Positions 7,242 through 12,977 of a stretch of 12,977 bases of DNA are shown here, in pieces. A program made the position numbers and the translations under genes. The notes below the pieces were generated by a model. That model was not told where the DNA came from. It saw nothing but the letters and a program-made list of their open reading frames with translations, and ran no database searches. Positions within the stretch are counted from its first letter, which is position 1, and each line of letters begins with the position of its first letter. Origin of the DNA: Kangiellaceae bacterium (GTDB lineage: Bacteria; Pseudomonadota; Gammaproteobacteria; Enterobacterales; Kangiellaceae). The DNA lies in assembly GCA_030148365.1 (NCBI GenBank), contig JASBTO010000128.1, positions 1 to 12,977 of the forward strand, read 5' to 3'.

Positions 7242-7258
7242 CAAGCCCGGGCCTGTGC
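7239..7258. repeat. 20-bp near-palindrome upstream of the hemC -10 element
   Basis: GCACAAGCCCGGGCCTGTGC on the plus strand reads almost the same on the other strand, with one mismatched pair (positions 6 and 15). On DNA it occupies the spacer of the hemC promoter, a classic repressor site. In RNA read from algR it folds into an 8-bp stem including one G-U pair with a CCGG loop, and could act as a weak terminator or processing site; it is followed by UAGAAUAAU rather than a U-run. Confidence 0.6.
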
Positions 7259-7289
7259 TGCAGGGCGAAATTGTCTCCGGACAGGGGGA

Positions 7290-7994
7290 TTATTCCGTTT
7301 TCATCAGGGCGCGCACAGCGGGCGCATGGCGCCGCGAGACTTCCAGCAGTTCCTGCGATCCCCGGATGCGCACCTGCAGTTTGCCATTCCCGTCCTTGAC
7401 CAGTGCCTCGAGGCGGTCGACAGGCACCAGGGCGCTGCGGTGGATCCGGATCAACTCGTCAGGAAATTCCTTTTCCAGTTCCTTGAGACTTTGATGGATT
7501 AACAGACGCCCCTTGCTGTGGCGGACCTTGACGTACTTCTGATCGGCCATCAGGCACAGAACCTCCGCAAGGGGAACCCTGACCAGTTCGTCCTGGACCC
7601 GGGCGCTGATATAACGGGACTTGCCGGACGGGGCGACGAGCAAAGTTCGGGCTTTTTCAAGCGCGGCTTGCAGACGGGTGGCCTTGACCGGTTTCAGCAG
7701 ATAATCGACCGCGTCCACTTCAAAAGCGGTCAGGGCGTATTGCTCATAGGCGGTGGTAAAAATGATCCTGGGGCTCTGGTTGCCGGCCTGAAGTTCGCGG
7801 GCCGTGGCCAGTCCGTCGAGCCCGGGCATGGCGATATCGAGCAACAGTACGTCCGGCTGGAGTTGTCTGATCAGCGCCAGGGCCTCGTTGCCATCGCCCG
7901 CTTCGCCAACGATCCGGGCAGTGCCGATGTCCTCGACCAGGCGAGTCAGGCGCTTGCGGGCGAGGGGTTCATCATCAACGATCAGCAGTTTCAT
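7290..7994 (-). CDS. algR: AlgR-like LytTR response regulator
   Basis: The 234-residue product has a receiver domain (about 1-120) and a LytTR DNA-binding domain (about 126-234). The receiver has the acidic pair D7/D8 in LLIVDDEPLAR, phosphoacceptor D53 in LLLDIAMPGLDG, T80/T81 and K101 in DYLLKPV. The LytTR domain includes SRYISARVQDELVRVPLAEV, QKYVKVRH, LKELEKEFP, IRIHRSALV and SRRHAPAVRALM, closely like Pseudomonas AlgR, which controls alginate, twitching motility and virulence genes there. The frame is open up to 8030, but ATG 7994 is chosen: it matches the family's N-terminus, has GGAAG six bases before it, and overlaps the algZ stop as ATGA. Which targets it controls in this organism cannot be read from the sequence; the adjacent hem genes are an obvious candidate. 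Confidence 0.95.
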   Translation of the reverse strand: MKLLIVDDEPLARKRLTRLVEDIGTARIVGEAGDGNEALALIRQLQPDVLLLDIAMPGLDGLATARELQAGNQSPRIIFTTAYEQYALTAFEVDAVDYLLKPVKATRLQAALEKARTLLVAPSGKSRYISARVQDELVRVPLAEVLCLMADQKYVKVRHSKGRLLIHQSLKELEKEFPDELIRIHRSALVPVDRLEALVKDGNGKLQVRIRGSQELLEVSRRHAPAVRALMKTE

Positions 7995-9055
7995 GAAGTT
8001 CTTCCGGTCGGAAATCGCAGGCGGGCACAAAAGCTGTGTTCACCGCGCCGGATTTGCAGGGAGGCGTCGCCGCCGTAGAGTACCCGAAGACGTTCGGCGA
8101 TGTTTTTCAGCGCGATCTGGCTACCGGGGGGACGCTGATTACCGGCCTCCGGCAACGGATTGGTGACCGCAATCTCCGCGTACTTGCCGATAGTGCGGCA
8201 GTGGATATCGATAGTGCCGCCGGGCACGCGCGGCTGGATCCCGTGGTACACGGCATTTTCCAGCAAGGGTTGCAGGGACAGGGGCGGCATCAGCAGATCG
8301 TCATGAAAGTCGTCCAGCCGCCATTGCCAGTTCAGGCGCTCGCCGATGCGTTGGCGCTCAATATGGAGGTAGCGTTTGCACAGGGACTGCTCGGCACTGA
8401 ACGGCAGCAGGCGATCCGGTTTCGCCATACTGGCCCGGAACAGGTCGGAAAAGTCCTCCAGCAGGATTTCCGCCTGGGCCGGGTCGTCGGGGATCAGGCT
8501 GGCGATAGTATTGAGACTGTTGAACAGGAAGTGGGGGCGAATTTTGGACTGCAGGGCCTGGACCCTGGCTTCCGCCTCGCTTTGCAAGCGTACCCGGTAT
8601 TGCTGGTGCAAATAGAAGTACCGGAATACTACTGCGCCCATCATCAAGCTGATGACCAGGTTCCGGAACAGGAAATACCAGTCCTGGTTCAAATCCAGGC
8701 GTCCGGCGATTACGAAGCGCAGGCTGATCAGACTGCAGATCAGGGTGATCAGGAAGATAATGCCGAGACCCATGATCGAGAAGCGCTCGAGGGAGAGATC
8801 CCGCACCTTGCGTTTGAGCAGGCAAAGACTGGCGGTGGTGGCGAGGCCAATCCACTGGATAAACAGGGAGGTCAGGCCGAGGCGGGCCCAGAAGCCGTCG
8901 GCAAGATGGGAATTGGCCAGGGTGAACACCAGGGCCACCAGTTCGCCGGCAATCAGTACCGCAAGCACCGAATGGATGTGGCAGAAATCCGGCAGATAAG
9001 CGGCTGCCGGGTGACGTCTGCCGGAGATCTCCCGGGTCCCCGTTTGCGTCAGCAT
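7991..9055 (-). CDS. algZ: AlgZ/FimS-like LytS-type sensor histidine kinase
   Basis: The 354-residue inner-membrane protein has about four hydrophobic segments in residues 28-147 (near 28-48, 60-80, 94-114 and 128-147), a short coiled linker, and a His_kinase/ATPase module. The phosphoacceptor His175 lies in KIRPHFLFNSLNTIASLI. The N-box is LQPLLENAVYHGIQP with Asn267. The G-box region reads VTNPLP followed later by GSQIALKNIAERLRVLYG, which keeps the LKN-xx-ERL pattern but has Gln where most LytS-type kinases have the second glycine. The closest described relative is AlgZ (FimS) of Pseudomonas, partner of AlgR. The ATG at 9055 follows GGAGG by 8 bases, and a good promoter lies just upstream. 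The TGA overlaps the algR start by four bases, so kinase and regulator are translationally coupled. Confidence 0.93.
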   Translation of the reverse strand: MLTQTGTREISGRRHPAAAYLPDFCHIHSVLAVLIAGELVALVFTLANSHLADGFWARLGLTSLFIQWIGLATTASLCLLKRKVRDLSLERFSIMGLGIIFLITLICSLISLRFVIAGRLDLNQDWYFLFRNLVISLMMGAVVFRYFYLHQQYRVRLQSEAEARVQALQSKIRPHFLFNSLNTIASLIPDDPAQAEILLEDFSDLFRASMAKPDRLLPFSAEQSLCKRYLHIERQRIGERLNWQWRLDDFHDDLLMPPLSLQPLLENAVYHGIQPRVPGGTIDIHCRTIGKYAEIAVTNPLPEAGNQRPPGSQIALKNIAERLRVLYGGDASLQIRRGEHSFCARLRFPTGRTS

Positions 9056-9106
9056 CGGAAATGCCTCCCCCCTTTCTGATTATGGGGTCATTCTACGGCA
9101 TTTCCG
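9056..9106. repeat. 10-bp perfect inverted repeat bracketing the algZ -10 and start site
   Basis: CGGAAATGCC at 9056-9065 and its exact reverse complement GGCATTTCCG at 9097-9106. One arm fills most of the -35/-10 spacer; the other lies between the Shine-Dalgarno sequence and the ATG. Arm centres are 41 bp apart, close to four turns of the helix, so the arms face the same side of the DNA. Because the upstream arm precedes the predicted start site, this is better explained as paired protein-binding sites than as an mRNA hairpin. Confidence 0.5.
9064..9068 (-). promoter_or_regulatory. Strong ribosome binding site of algZ
   Basis: The minus strand reads GGGGGGAGG followed by 8 bases and the ATG at 9055. 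Two of its bases (9064-9065) belong to the downstream arm of the inverted repeat described separately. Confidence 0.7.
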
Positions 9107-9117
9107 GTGCCTGACAA
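9090..9117 (-). promoter_or_regulatory. Sigma70-type promoter of the algZ-algR(-hem) operon
   Basis: On the minus strand TTGTCA (9117-9112, five of six to TTGACA), 16-base spacer, and TAGAAT (9095-9090, five of six to TATAAT). Transcription should start near 9083, giving a leader of about 28 bases. It lies between the M16 pair and algZ, so algZ is not dependent on the genes upstream. Confidence 0.65.
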
Positions 9118-9161
9118 GTTGACCAGGCGCAGGCCGTGAGGCGCTGCGCTCCGGTTCCCGG

Positions 9162-10556
9162 CTAGTCGCCGTATTGGTCGGCTTCGATCTCGTAGCGGCT
9201 GACGGTGCCGTATTTCTTCATCAGTTCGGCGATGGCGTCGGCCTTGCCGATAACCACAAACTGCAGGTCATCCCGGGGGAAATGCTTCTCGATCAGCTGC
9301 CGCGCCTTGTCGGTCGTCAAGGAGTCGACCTGCTGCTCGAAATCATTGATGAACGCCGGCCCGAAACCGAAGATGAACATTTGTCCGAGCAGTCCCGCCA
9401 GCTGTGAGTTGGTTTCGTAGTCCGGTGGAAACTGGCCTTTGACATAGTTCTTTGCCGAATCGAGGGCCGCCTTGTCGATGCCCTGGCTCCAGAGTCGCTG
9501 GTAGGTTTCGAGGGCCAGATCCATGGCGGCTTCGGTGGATTCGGTCTTGGTGAAGGTGGAAATGGCGAAAGTCCCCGCCTCTTCCAGTGCATTGAAGCGG
9601 CTGCGGGCGCCGTAAGTCAGGCCGGAGTTGACCCGCAGCTCGTCGTTTAGCCAGGAAGTAAAGCGGCCGCCAAGCACGGTATTGATGACGATCAGCGGAA
9701 CATAGTCGGGGTTGGACCGGGTGATGCCGGGGCCGCCGATCATGAAAGTGCTCTCCCGGGCGTCGCTCTTGTTGACCAGTACGACCTGATTGCCATCGAG
9801 TGTACGCAAGGCATTATCCGAATCCGGGCGGGACTTGCTTTGACCCTGCCAGCCGCCGAATTGCTTTTTCAGCCGTGCGATCATGTCGCGGGTGGCAAAA
9901 TCACCCACCACGACCAGGGCGACATTGTCGGGTTGGTACCAGTCCTTGTGGAAACCGGCGAGCTCGTCCGGCGTCAGGGCACCGACGGTTTTCTGGGTGC
10001 CGCTGACGGGGTTGCCATAGCCGTCGGCGCCAAACATGGCCCGGTCGAAATAATCATTGATCACCGAGCGGGGGCTCTCCCGGCGTTGTTGCAATTGGGC
10101 CAGGGTCCGGGTCTGGTGCTTGTCGAATTCGTCAGCGGCAAAGGTCGGTCGGGTGAGCAGATCGGCAAAGATCGGCAGCAATACATTCAAATCCTTTTTG
10201 GCACTGCTCATGGACAGCACCGAGTAGTCACTGGCGACACTGGTCGCCAGATTGGCGCCGACAAATTCGAAGGTATCTTCCACGGCTTTCTTGGGCAGCT
10301 TGTCGGTGCCGAACAAAAGTCCGTCGCCGGTCATGCTGGCCAGTCCCATCTGCTCGCCATCGAGGACCGCACCGGCCCGGACGAAGGCTGCGACCGATAC
10401 CAGAGGCACTTCATGTTGCTCCATCAGGTAGAGGGTCAGGCCATTGTCGAGTTGTACCTGCTCGAAATCGGGCATACGAAAACTGTCGGCCGTCTGGCCG
10501 GCGCCGGCAAAGGCGCCGACGATCAGGGATAAGAGGATAATCAGTGTTGATTTCAT
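9162..10556 (-). CDS. M16-family peptidase homologue lacking the zinc motif (periplasmic subunit)
   Basis: The 464-residue product starts with a signal peptide (MKSTLIILLSLIVGAFAGAG, likely cut near residue 20-24), so it is exported. The M16 N-terminal fold is recognisable (FEQVQLDNGLTLYLMEQHEVP, then VSVAAFVRAGAVLD), but where active members have HxxEH it reads GLASMTGDGLLFGT (71-84); all zinc ligands are missing. The C-terminal half has TPDELAGFHKDWYQPDNVALVVVGD-type sequence and WLNDELRVNSGLTYGARSRF, which keeps the Arg and Tyr conserved in M16 partners. It probably pairs with the zinc-bearing protein encoded just upstream. The open frame extends to 10784 inside the upstream gene, but ATG 10556 has GGGGAG nine bases before it and lies 4 bases after the upstream stop. 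Target unknown. Confidence 0.9.
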   Translation of the reverse strand: MKSTLIILLSLIVGAFAGAGQTADSFRMPDFEQVQLDNGLTLYLMEQHEVPLVSVAAFVRAGAVLDGEQMGLASMTGDGLLFGTDKLPKKAVEDTFEFVGANLATSVASDYSVLSMSSAKKDLNVLLPIFADLLTRPTFAADEFDKHQTRTLAQLQQRRESPRSVINDYFDRAMFGADGYGNPVSGTQKTVGALTPDELAGFHKDWYQPDNVALVVVGDFATRDMIARLKKQFGGWQGQSKSRPDSDNALRTLDGNQVVLVNKSDARESTFMIGGPGITRSNPDYVPLIVINTVLGGRFTSWLNDELRVNSGLTYGARSRFNALEEAGTFAISTFTKTESTEAAMDLALETYQRLWSQGIDKAALDSAKNYVKGQFPPDYETNSQLAGLLGQMFIFGFGPAFINDFEQQVDSLTTDKARQLIEKHFPRDDLQFVVIGKADAIAELMKKYGTVSRYEIEADQYGD

Positions 10557-10560
10557 GATG

Positions 10561-11925
10561 TTATTCTCCCCGCTCGTTAGAAGTTGCCGGCAGAGCGGCC
10601 AGTTCATCTTCGGGCTCTGCCTTGTCCAGGATGCCGACGGTGCGGCGGGATTTGGCGAGATATTCGCGGGCGGCATTGACAATGTCGTCGCGGGTGACCC
10701 GGTTGAAGTCTTCCGGCGCTTCGAAGAGTTTCTCGTAGCCGCCGAAGTAGAGTTCATAGGAGCCGAGGGTGTCGGCCTTGCCATTGATGGTCTCCAGGGT
10801 CCGGTAGAACTCCATCAACTTGCCGTTTTTGACCTTCTGCAGCTCTTTGTCATCGATACCCTCGGTCTTGACGGTCTCCAGGACCCGGTAAATGCCCTTT
10901 TCGAGAGCCTCGGGACTGATACCGTCGGCGGCCACGGCGTAGATATAGAACAGGTTCGGATCAAAGCTTTCCGGCATGTAGACAAAAATGTCGGTTGCGA
11001 GCTGTTGCTCGTCCACCAGCTGCCGGTACAGCCGTGAGCTGTTGCCGTCGCCGAGCAGGCTGGCCAGCAGAGACAGCGCATGGTAATCAGGATCGCTGGT
11101 GGCCGGGATCTTGTAGGCAATCATCAGGTTGGGCGTCGTCACCGACGCCTTGCTGACAAAGACCCGTTTCTCGCCTTTCTGCTCCGGCTCGACGGTATGG
11201 ATAGGGCGCGGCGCCTTGCCGGCCGGTATGTCGCCAAAATGTCGCTCGGCCAGTTTTTTCACGTCTCGGGTACTGACATCGCCGACCACGACGGCAACGG
11301 CATTGTTGGGGGCGTAATAGGTCTTGAAGTAGTCGACCAGATCCTGCTTTGACCAGTTGTCGATATCAGACTGGTGGCCAATCACCGGCCAGGAATAGGG
11401 GTGGGCCCGGAAGGCAGCGCCCTTGACCTCTTCCCAGATAGCCCGGAAGTTGGAATTTTCGAGACCGGTGGAGCGCTCGGAGGTGACTACGCCGCGCTCG
11501 CTTTCGATCATTTCGTCGTCAAGGGTCAGCGCCCGCACCCGATCCGCTTCCAGTTTGAAAATTGTCTCCATGGCGTCGCTTGGAAACCAGTCCGTATAGA
11601 CGGTGGTGTTTTCGGTCGTATAGGCATTGTTGGCGCCGCCCGCGGCTTCCATGGTCTGGTCGAACATTTTCGGGCCGTAGTTTTCCGAGCCGTTGAACAT
11701 CATGTGTTCAAAAAAATGGGACAGGCCGGTGATACCGGGAACTTCGTTGCGGGAGCCGACCTTCCAGAACAGATACAGATTGGCATTGGGGATGGAGTGA
11801 TCCTCCAGCACCAGAAATTTCATGCCGTTATCCAGCGTGAAGGCTTTGACGTCCTTCGCTTCGGTGGCGGATGCCACCGGGCTCAACAGCGCCAGGACAA
11901 CCGCGAACAGGCCATACACTTTCAT
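10561..11925 (-). CDS. M16-family zinc peptidase (periplasmic, catalytic subunit)
   Basis: The 454-residue product has a clear signal peptide (MKVYGLFAVVLALLSPVASA, cut after ASA at about residue 20). The inverted zinc motif is intact: H70, E73 and H74 in GLSHFFEHMMFNG, with E143 and E150 in SERGVVTSE; E150 lies 76 residues after H74, the spacing known for the third zinc ligand. The C-terminal M16 domain is present (YFKTYYAPNNAVAVVVGD; GDGNSSRLYRQLVDEQQLA), so the length is typical of bacterial M16B members. The gene is the first of a two-gene unit; Pseudomonas has a similar active/inactive M16 pair. The frame is open to 12117, but ATG 11925 is chosen for the signal peptide and GGGAG eight bases before it. 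Its substrate is not known. Confidence 0.94.
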   Translation of the reverse strand: MKVYGLFAVVLALLSPVASATEAKDVKAFTLDNGMKFLVLEDHSIPNANLYLFWKVGSRNEVPGITGLSHFFEHMMFNGSENYGPKMFDQTMEAAGGANNAYTTENTTVYTDWFPSDAMETIFKLEADRVRALTLDDEMIESERGVVTSERSTGLENSNFRAIWEEVKGAAFRAHPYSWPVIGHQSDIDNWSKQDLVDYFKTYYAPNNAVAVVVGDVSTRDVKKLAERHFGDIPAGKAPRPIHTVEPEQKGEKRVFVSKASVTTPNLMIAYKIPATSDPDYHALSLLASLLGDGNSSRLYRQLVDEQQLATDIFVYMPESFDPNLFYIYAVAADGISPEALEKGIYRVLETVKTEGIDDKELQKVKNGKLMEFYRTLETINGKADTLGSYELYFGGYEKLFEAPEDFNRVTRDDIVNAAREYLAKSRRTVGILDKAEPEDELAALPATSNERGE

Positions 11926-11970
11926 GGAGAAAACTCCCTTCGATTCAGTATTGCGGAACAGTTTGCCCAA

Positions 11971-11999
11971 CCCGGAGCGGAAAAGAAATGCACTCCGGG
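11971..11999 (-). terminator. Candidate terminator hairpin after the carboxylesterase gene
   Basis: Read on the minus strand, CCCGGAGTG and CGCTCCGGG form a 9-bp stem with one G-T pair and an 11-base loop. The bases after it (TTGGGC) are not a proper T-run, so termination would be inefficient or the stem may protect an mRNA end. It lies about 30 bases after the carboxylesterase stop and 45 before the M16 start. Confidence 0.35.
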
Positions 12000-12002
12000 A
12001 GG

Positions 12003-12019
12003 AAACTGTAAGACAGTTT
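12003..12019. repeat. 7-bp perfect inverted repeat with 3-base loop
   Basis: AAACTGT (12003-12009) and ACAGTTT (12013-12019) flank AAG. The stem is AT-rich, lies 10 bases past the carboxylesterase stop and is immediately followed by the GC-rich hairpin at 11971-11999. On the plus strand two more Ts follow, but no plus-strand gene ends here. It could be an operator half or part of a transcript-end structure. Confidence 0.35.
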
Positions 12020-12029
12020 TTCAGCAGGG

Positions 12030-12731
12030 TCAGTCGGAAAGCCGGGCCGCGAGCCAAGCGCCGATATCCCGGATTTCCGCCGGGATCACGGCGTGAGGCA
12101 TCGGGTAGCTGTGCCATTCAACGGGATGTCCGGCACTGGTGAGCAGGTCCCGGGCGGCCTTGCCGCGAGCTTCCGGCACAACGGGGTCCTGGTTGCCGTG
12201 GCCCATGAACACAGGCGTATCACGATTGGCCTGGTGGGCTTCTCCGGCGAGCTTGTGGCCGGCGACCAGATAGGTCGACAGGGCCAGGATACCGGCCAGG
12301 CGGCGCGGATAACGCAAGCCGAGGTGCAAGGCTACCGCGCCACCCTGGGAAAATCCGGCGAGGACGATGCGCTCGGCGGCAACGCCCCGGGAAATCTCCC
12401 GCTCGATCAGCTTTTCCACCAGCCCGGAGGATTGGCGCAGGCCTTCTTCGTCTTCGCGTTCGGCCAGATCCGGTGTTCTTATGTCGTACCAGGCGCGCAT
12501 TGCGATACCGTTATTGATGGTCACCGGCTGTACCGGCGCGTGGGGAAACACAAAACGAACAGCGAGGGCCGGGTCCAGGTTCAGCTCCGGGACGATGGGT
12601 TCGAAGTCGTGGCCATCGGCGCCAAGGCCATGCAACCAGATAACGCTGGCAGAGGCTTCGCCGGGGGGATTCAGCTCGATGCCGGGCAACAGGGAGTCGG
12701 ACGTATCGTGGGGAGCGCGCTGGTGATTCAA
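12030..12731 (-). CDS. Alpha/beta-hydrolase carboxylesterase (phospholipase/carboxylesterase family)
   Basis: The 233-residue product is a cytoplasmic alpha/beta hydrolase of the carboxylesterase / acyl-protein thioesterase type. VIWLHGLGADGHDFEPIVPEL (30-50) forms the oxyanion region; VFPHAPVQPVTINNG and MRAWYDI (78-84) are family signatures. The nucleophile Ser128 lies in GFSQGG, with Asp182 in GNQDPVVP and His213 in MPHAVIPAEI completing the triad. Length is normal for the family. The start is TTG: no in-frame ATG lies nearby, and GAGG stands 8 bases before the TTG, which begins 14 bases after the cyaY stop, so the two genes are probably co-transcribed. The physiological ester substrate cannot be inferred. 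Confidence 0.93.
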   Translation of the reverse strand: MNHQRAPHDTSDSLLPGIELNPPGEASASVIWLHGLGADGHDFEPIVPELNLDPALAVRFVFPHAPVQPVTINNGIAMRAWYDIRTPDLAEREDEEGLRQSSGLVEKLIEREISRGVAAERIVLAGFSQGGAVALHLGLRYPRRLAGILALSTYLVAGHKLAGEAHQANRDTPVFMGHGNQDPVVPEARGKAARDLLTSAGHPVEWHSYPMPHAVIPAEIRDIGAWLAARLSD

Positions 12732-12739
12732 GACAAAGA

Positions 12740-12743
12740 CCTC
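12740..12743 (-). promoter_or_regulatory. Ribosome binding site fixing the TTG start of the carboxylesterase
   Basis: GAGG on the minus strand, 8 bases before the TTG at 12731. The overlapping ATG two bases upstream of it opens only a 5-codon frame, so TTG is the likely start. Confidence 0.6.
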
Positions 12744-12745
12744 AT

Positions 12746-12977
12746 TTATGGCAAATCAAGGGAAACGGATTGTTGGGCCTGCTCGCTGCAGAGCCGGTTC
12801 AGCAACGAGACCAGGGGTTCATTATCGCTGTCGAGCACCCAGCGATGGTCGGCATCGTGATCCAGATGAAAGCCGCCGCTGCGGGCGGCGATCCACAACT
12901 GCCGGACCGGGGTCTGGCGATTGATAATGATTTTCGACCGGTCGGGGAAGGTCACCGTGAGAATACCGCCGCTGTTG
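12746..12977 (-). CDS. cyaY: Frataxin-like iron-binding protein CyaY, C-terminal part (5' end outside window)
   Basis: The frame enters from the right edge (NSGGILTVTFPDRSKIIINR) and ends in TAA at 12746-12748, giving about 77 residues of the usual ~105. The stretch SKIIINRQTPVRQLWIAARS followed by GGFHLDHD, RWVLDSDNEPLVSLLN and CSEQA is the conserved C-terminal beta sheet and last helix of bacterial frataxin. CyaY binds iron and modulates the cysteine desulfurase IscS in iron-sulfur cluster assembly in the cytoplasm. The first part, including the acidic iron-binding helix, is beyond the window. An internal GTG at 12955 is not the start, because homology continues upstream of it. The carboxylesterase gene follows 14 bases later. 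In E. coli cyaY also lies near hemC. Confidence 0.93.
   Translation of the reverse strand, partial: NSGGILTVTFPDRSKIIINRQTPVRQLWIAARSGGFHLDHDADHRWVLDSDNEPLVSLLNRLCSEQAQQSVSLDLP

Noticed and set aside
7201..7289. Search for a Pseudomonas-type AlgR site (ACCGTTCGTC-like) in the algR-hemC and M16-algZ gaps
   Set aside because: No convincing match was found by eye in 7201-7289 or 9056-9161; the inverted repeats there have different sequences.
8036..9079. Long plus-strand open frame (347 codons) opposite algZ
   Set aside because: Exact antisense of a well-conserved histidine kinase gene; such mirror frames are common in GC-rich DNA, and the product resembles nothing.
9127..9149. GCGCAG / CTGCGC stem as terminator after the second M16 gene
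   Set aside because: Six-bp stem with an 11-base loop and no T-run; GC-rich DNA yields such stems often.
10557..10784. N-terminal extension of the second M16 protein to 10784
   Set aside because: The 76 extra codons lie inside the coding region of the upstream gene and precede a clear signal peptide with its own ribosome binding site at 10556.
1..12977. Mobile elements, CRISPR arrays, tRNA/rRNA genes, toxin-antitoxin or phage-defence genes
   Set aside because: None seen on either strand; the region is conserved chromosomal gene content with even base composition.

Overview
The window looks like a stretch of Gammaproteobacterial chromosome. It is GC-rich, has short intergenic gaps and even base composition, and shows no mobile elements, RNA genes or CRISPR. 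The strongest lineage marker is the order algZ-algR-hemC-hemD/X-hemY on the minus strand, which matches the arrangement known from Pseudomonas. A YheV-type zinc-ribbon gene and the C-terminal part of frataxin (CyaY) also fit Gammaproteobacteria. I cannot name the genus; fusion of hemD with hemX argues against Pseudomonas itself.

Layout from left to right. 1-444 (minus): N-terminal part of an NhaC-type Na+/H+ antiporter, cut by the window edge. 445-690: intergenic, with an AT-rich imperfect palindrome. 691-813 (plus): a possible 40-residue membrane miniprotein with a good ribosome binding site. 845-2272 (minus): a PutP-like sodium:solute symporter. 2427-2657 (plus): a YheV-family zinc-ribbon protein behind a good sigma70-type promoter. 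2726-9055 (minus): one co-oriented block, read algZ, algR, hemC, hemDX, hemY, with 4-bp ATGA overlaps at algZ/algR and hemDX/hemY. 9162-11925 (minus): two M16 peptidase-like secreted proteins, one with the zinc motif and one without it. 12030-12731 (minus): a carboxylesterase starting with TTG. 12746-12977 (minus): the C-terminal part of CyaY.

How the parts work together: HemC and the HemD domain make uroporphyrinogen III, the common tetrapyrrole precursor. HemX and HemY are membrane-anchored accessory proteins of the same operon. The AlgZ/AlgR-like two-component system lies directly upstream and can be co-transcribed with hem. A second, extended -10 promoter with an adjoining 20-bp near-palindrome sits between algR and hemC, so heme synthesis may also be driven or tuned separately. 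The algZ promoter carries a perfect 10-bp inverted repeat whose arms bracket the -10 element. CyaY (iron handling) is nearby, as in enterobacteria where cyaY lies next to hemC, although here other genes intervene.

Nothing in the window is clearly an undescribed system. The items most worth a second look are the two promoter-associated inverted repeats, the HemD-HemX fusion with a possible internal start, the miniprotein, and the split M16 pair.
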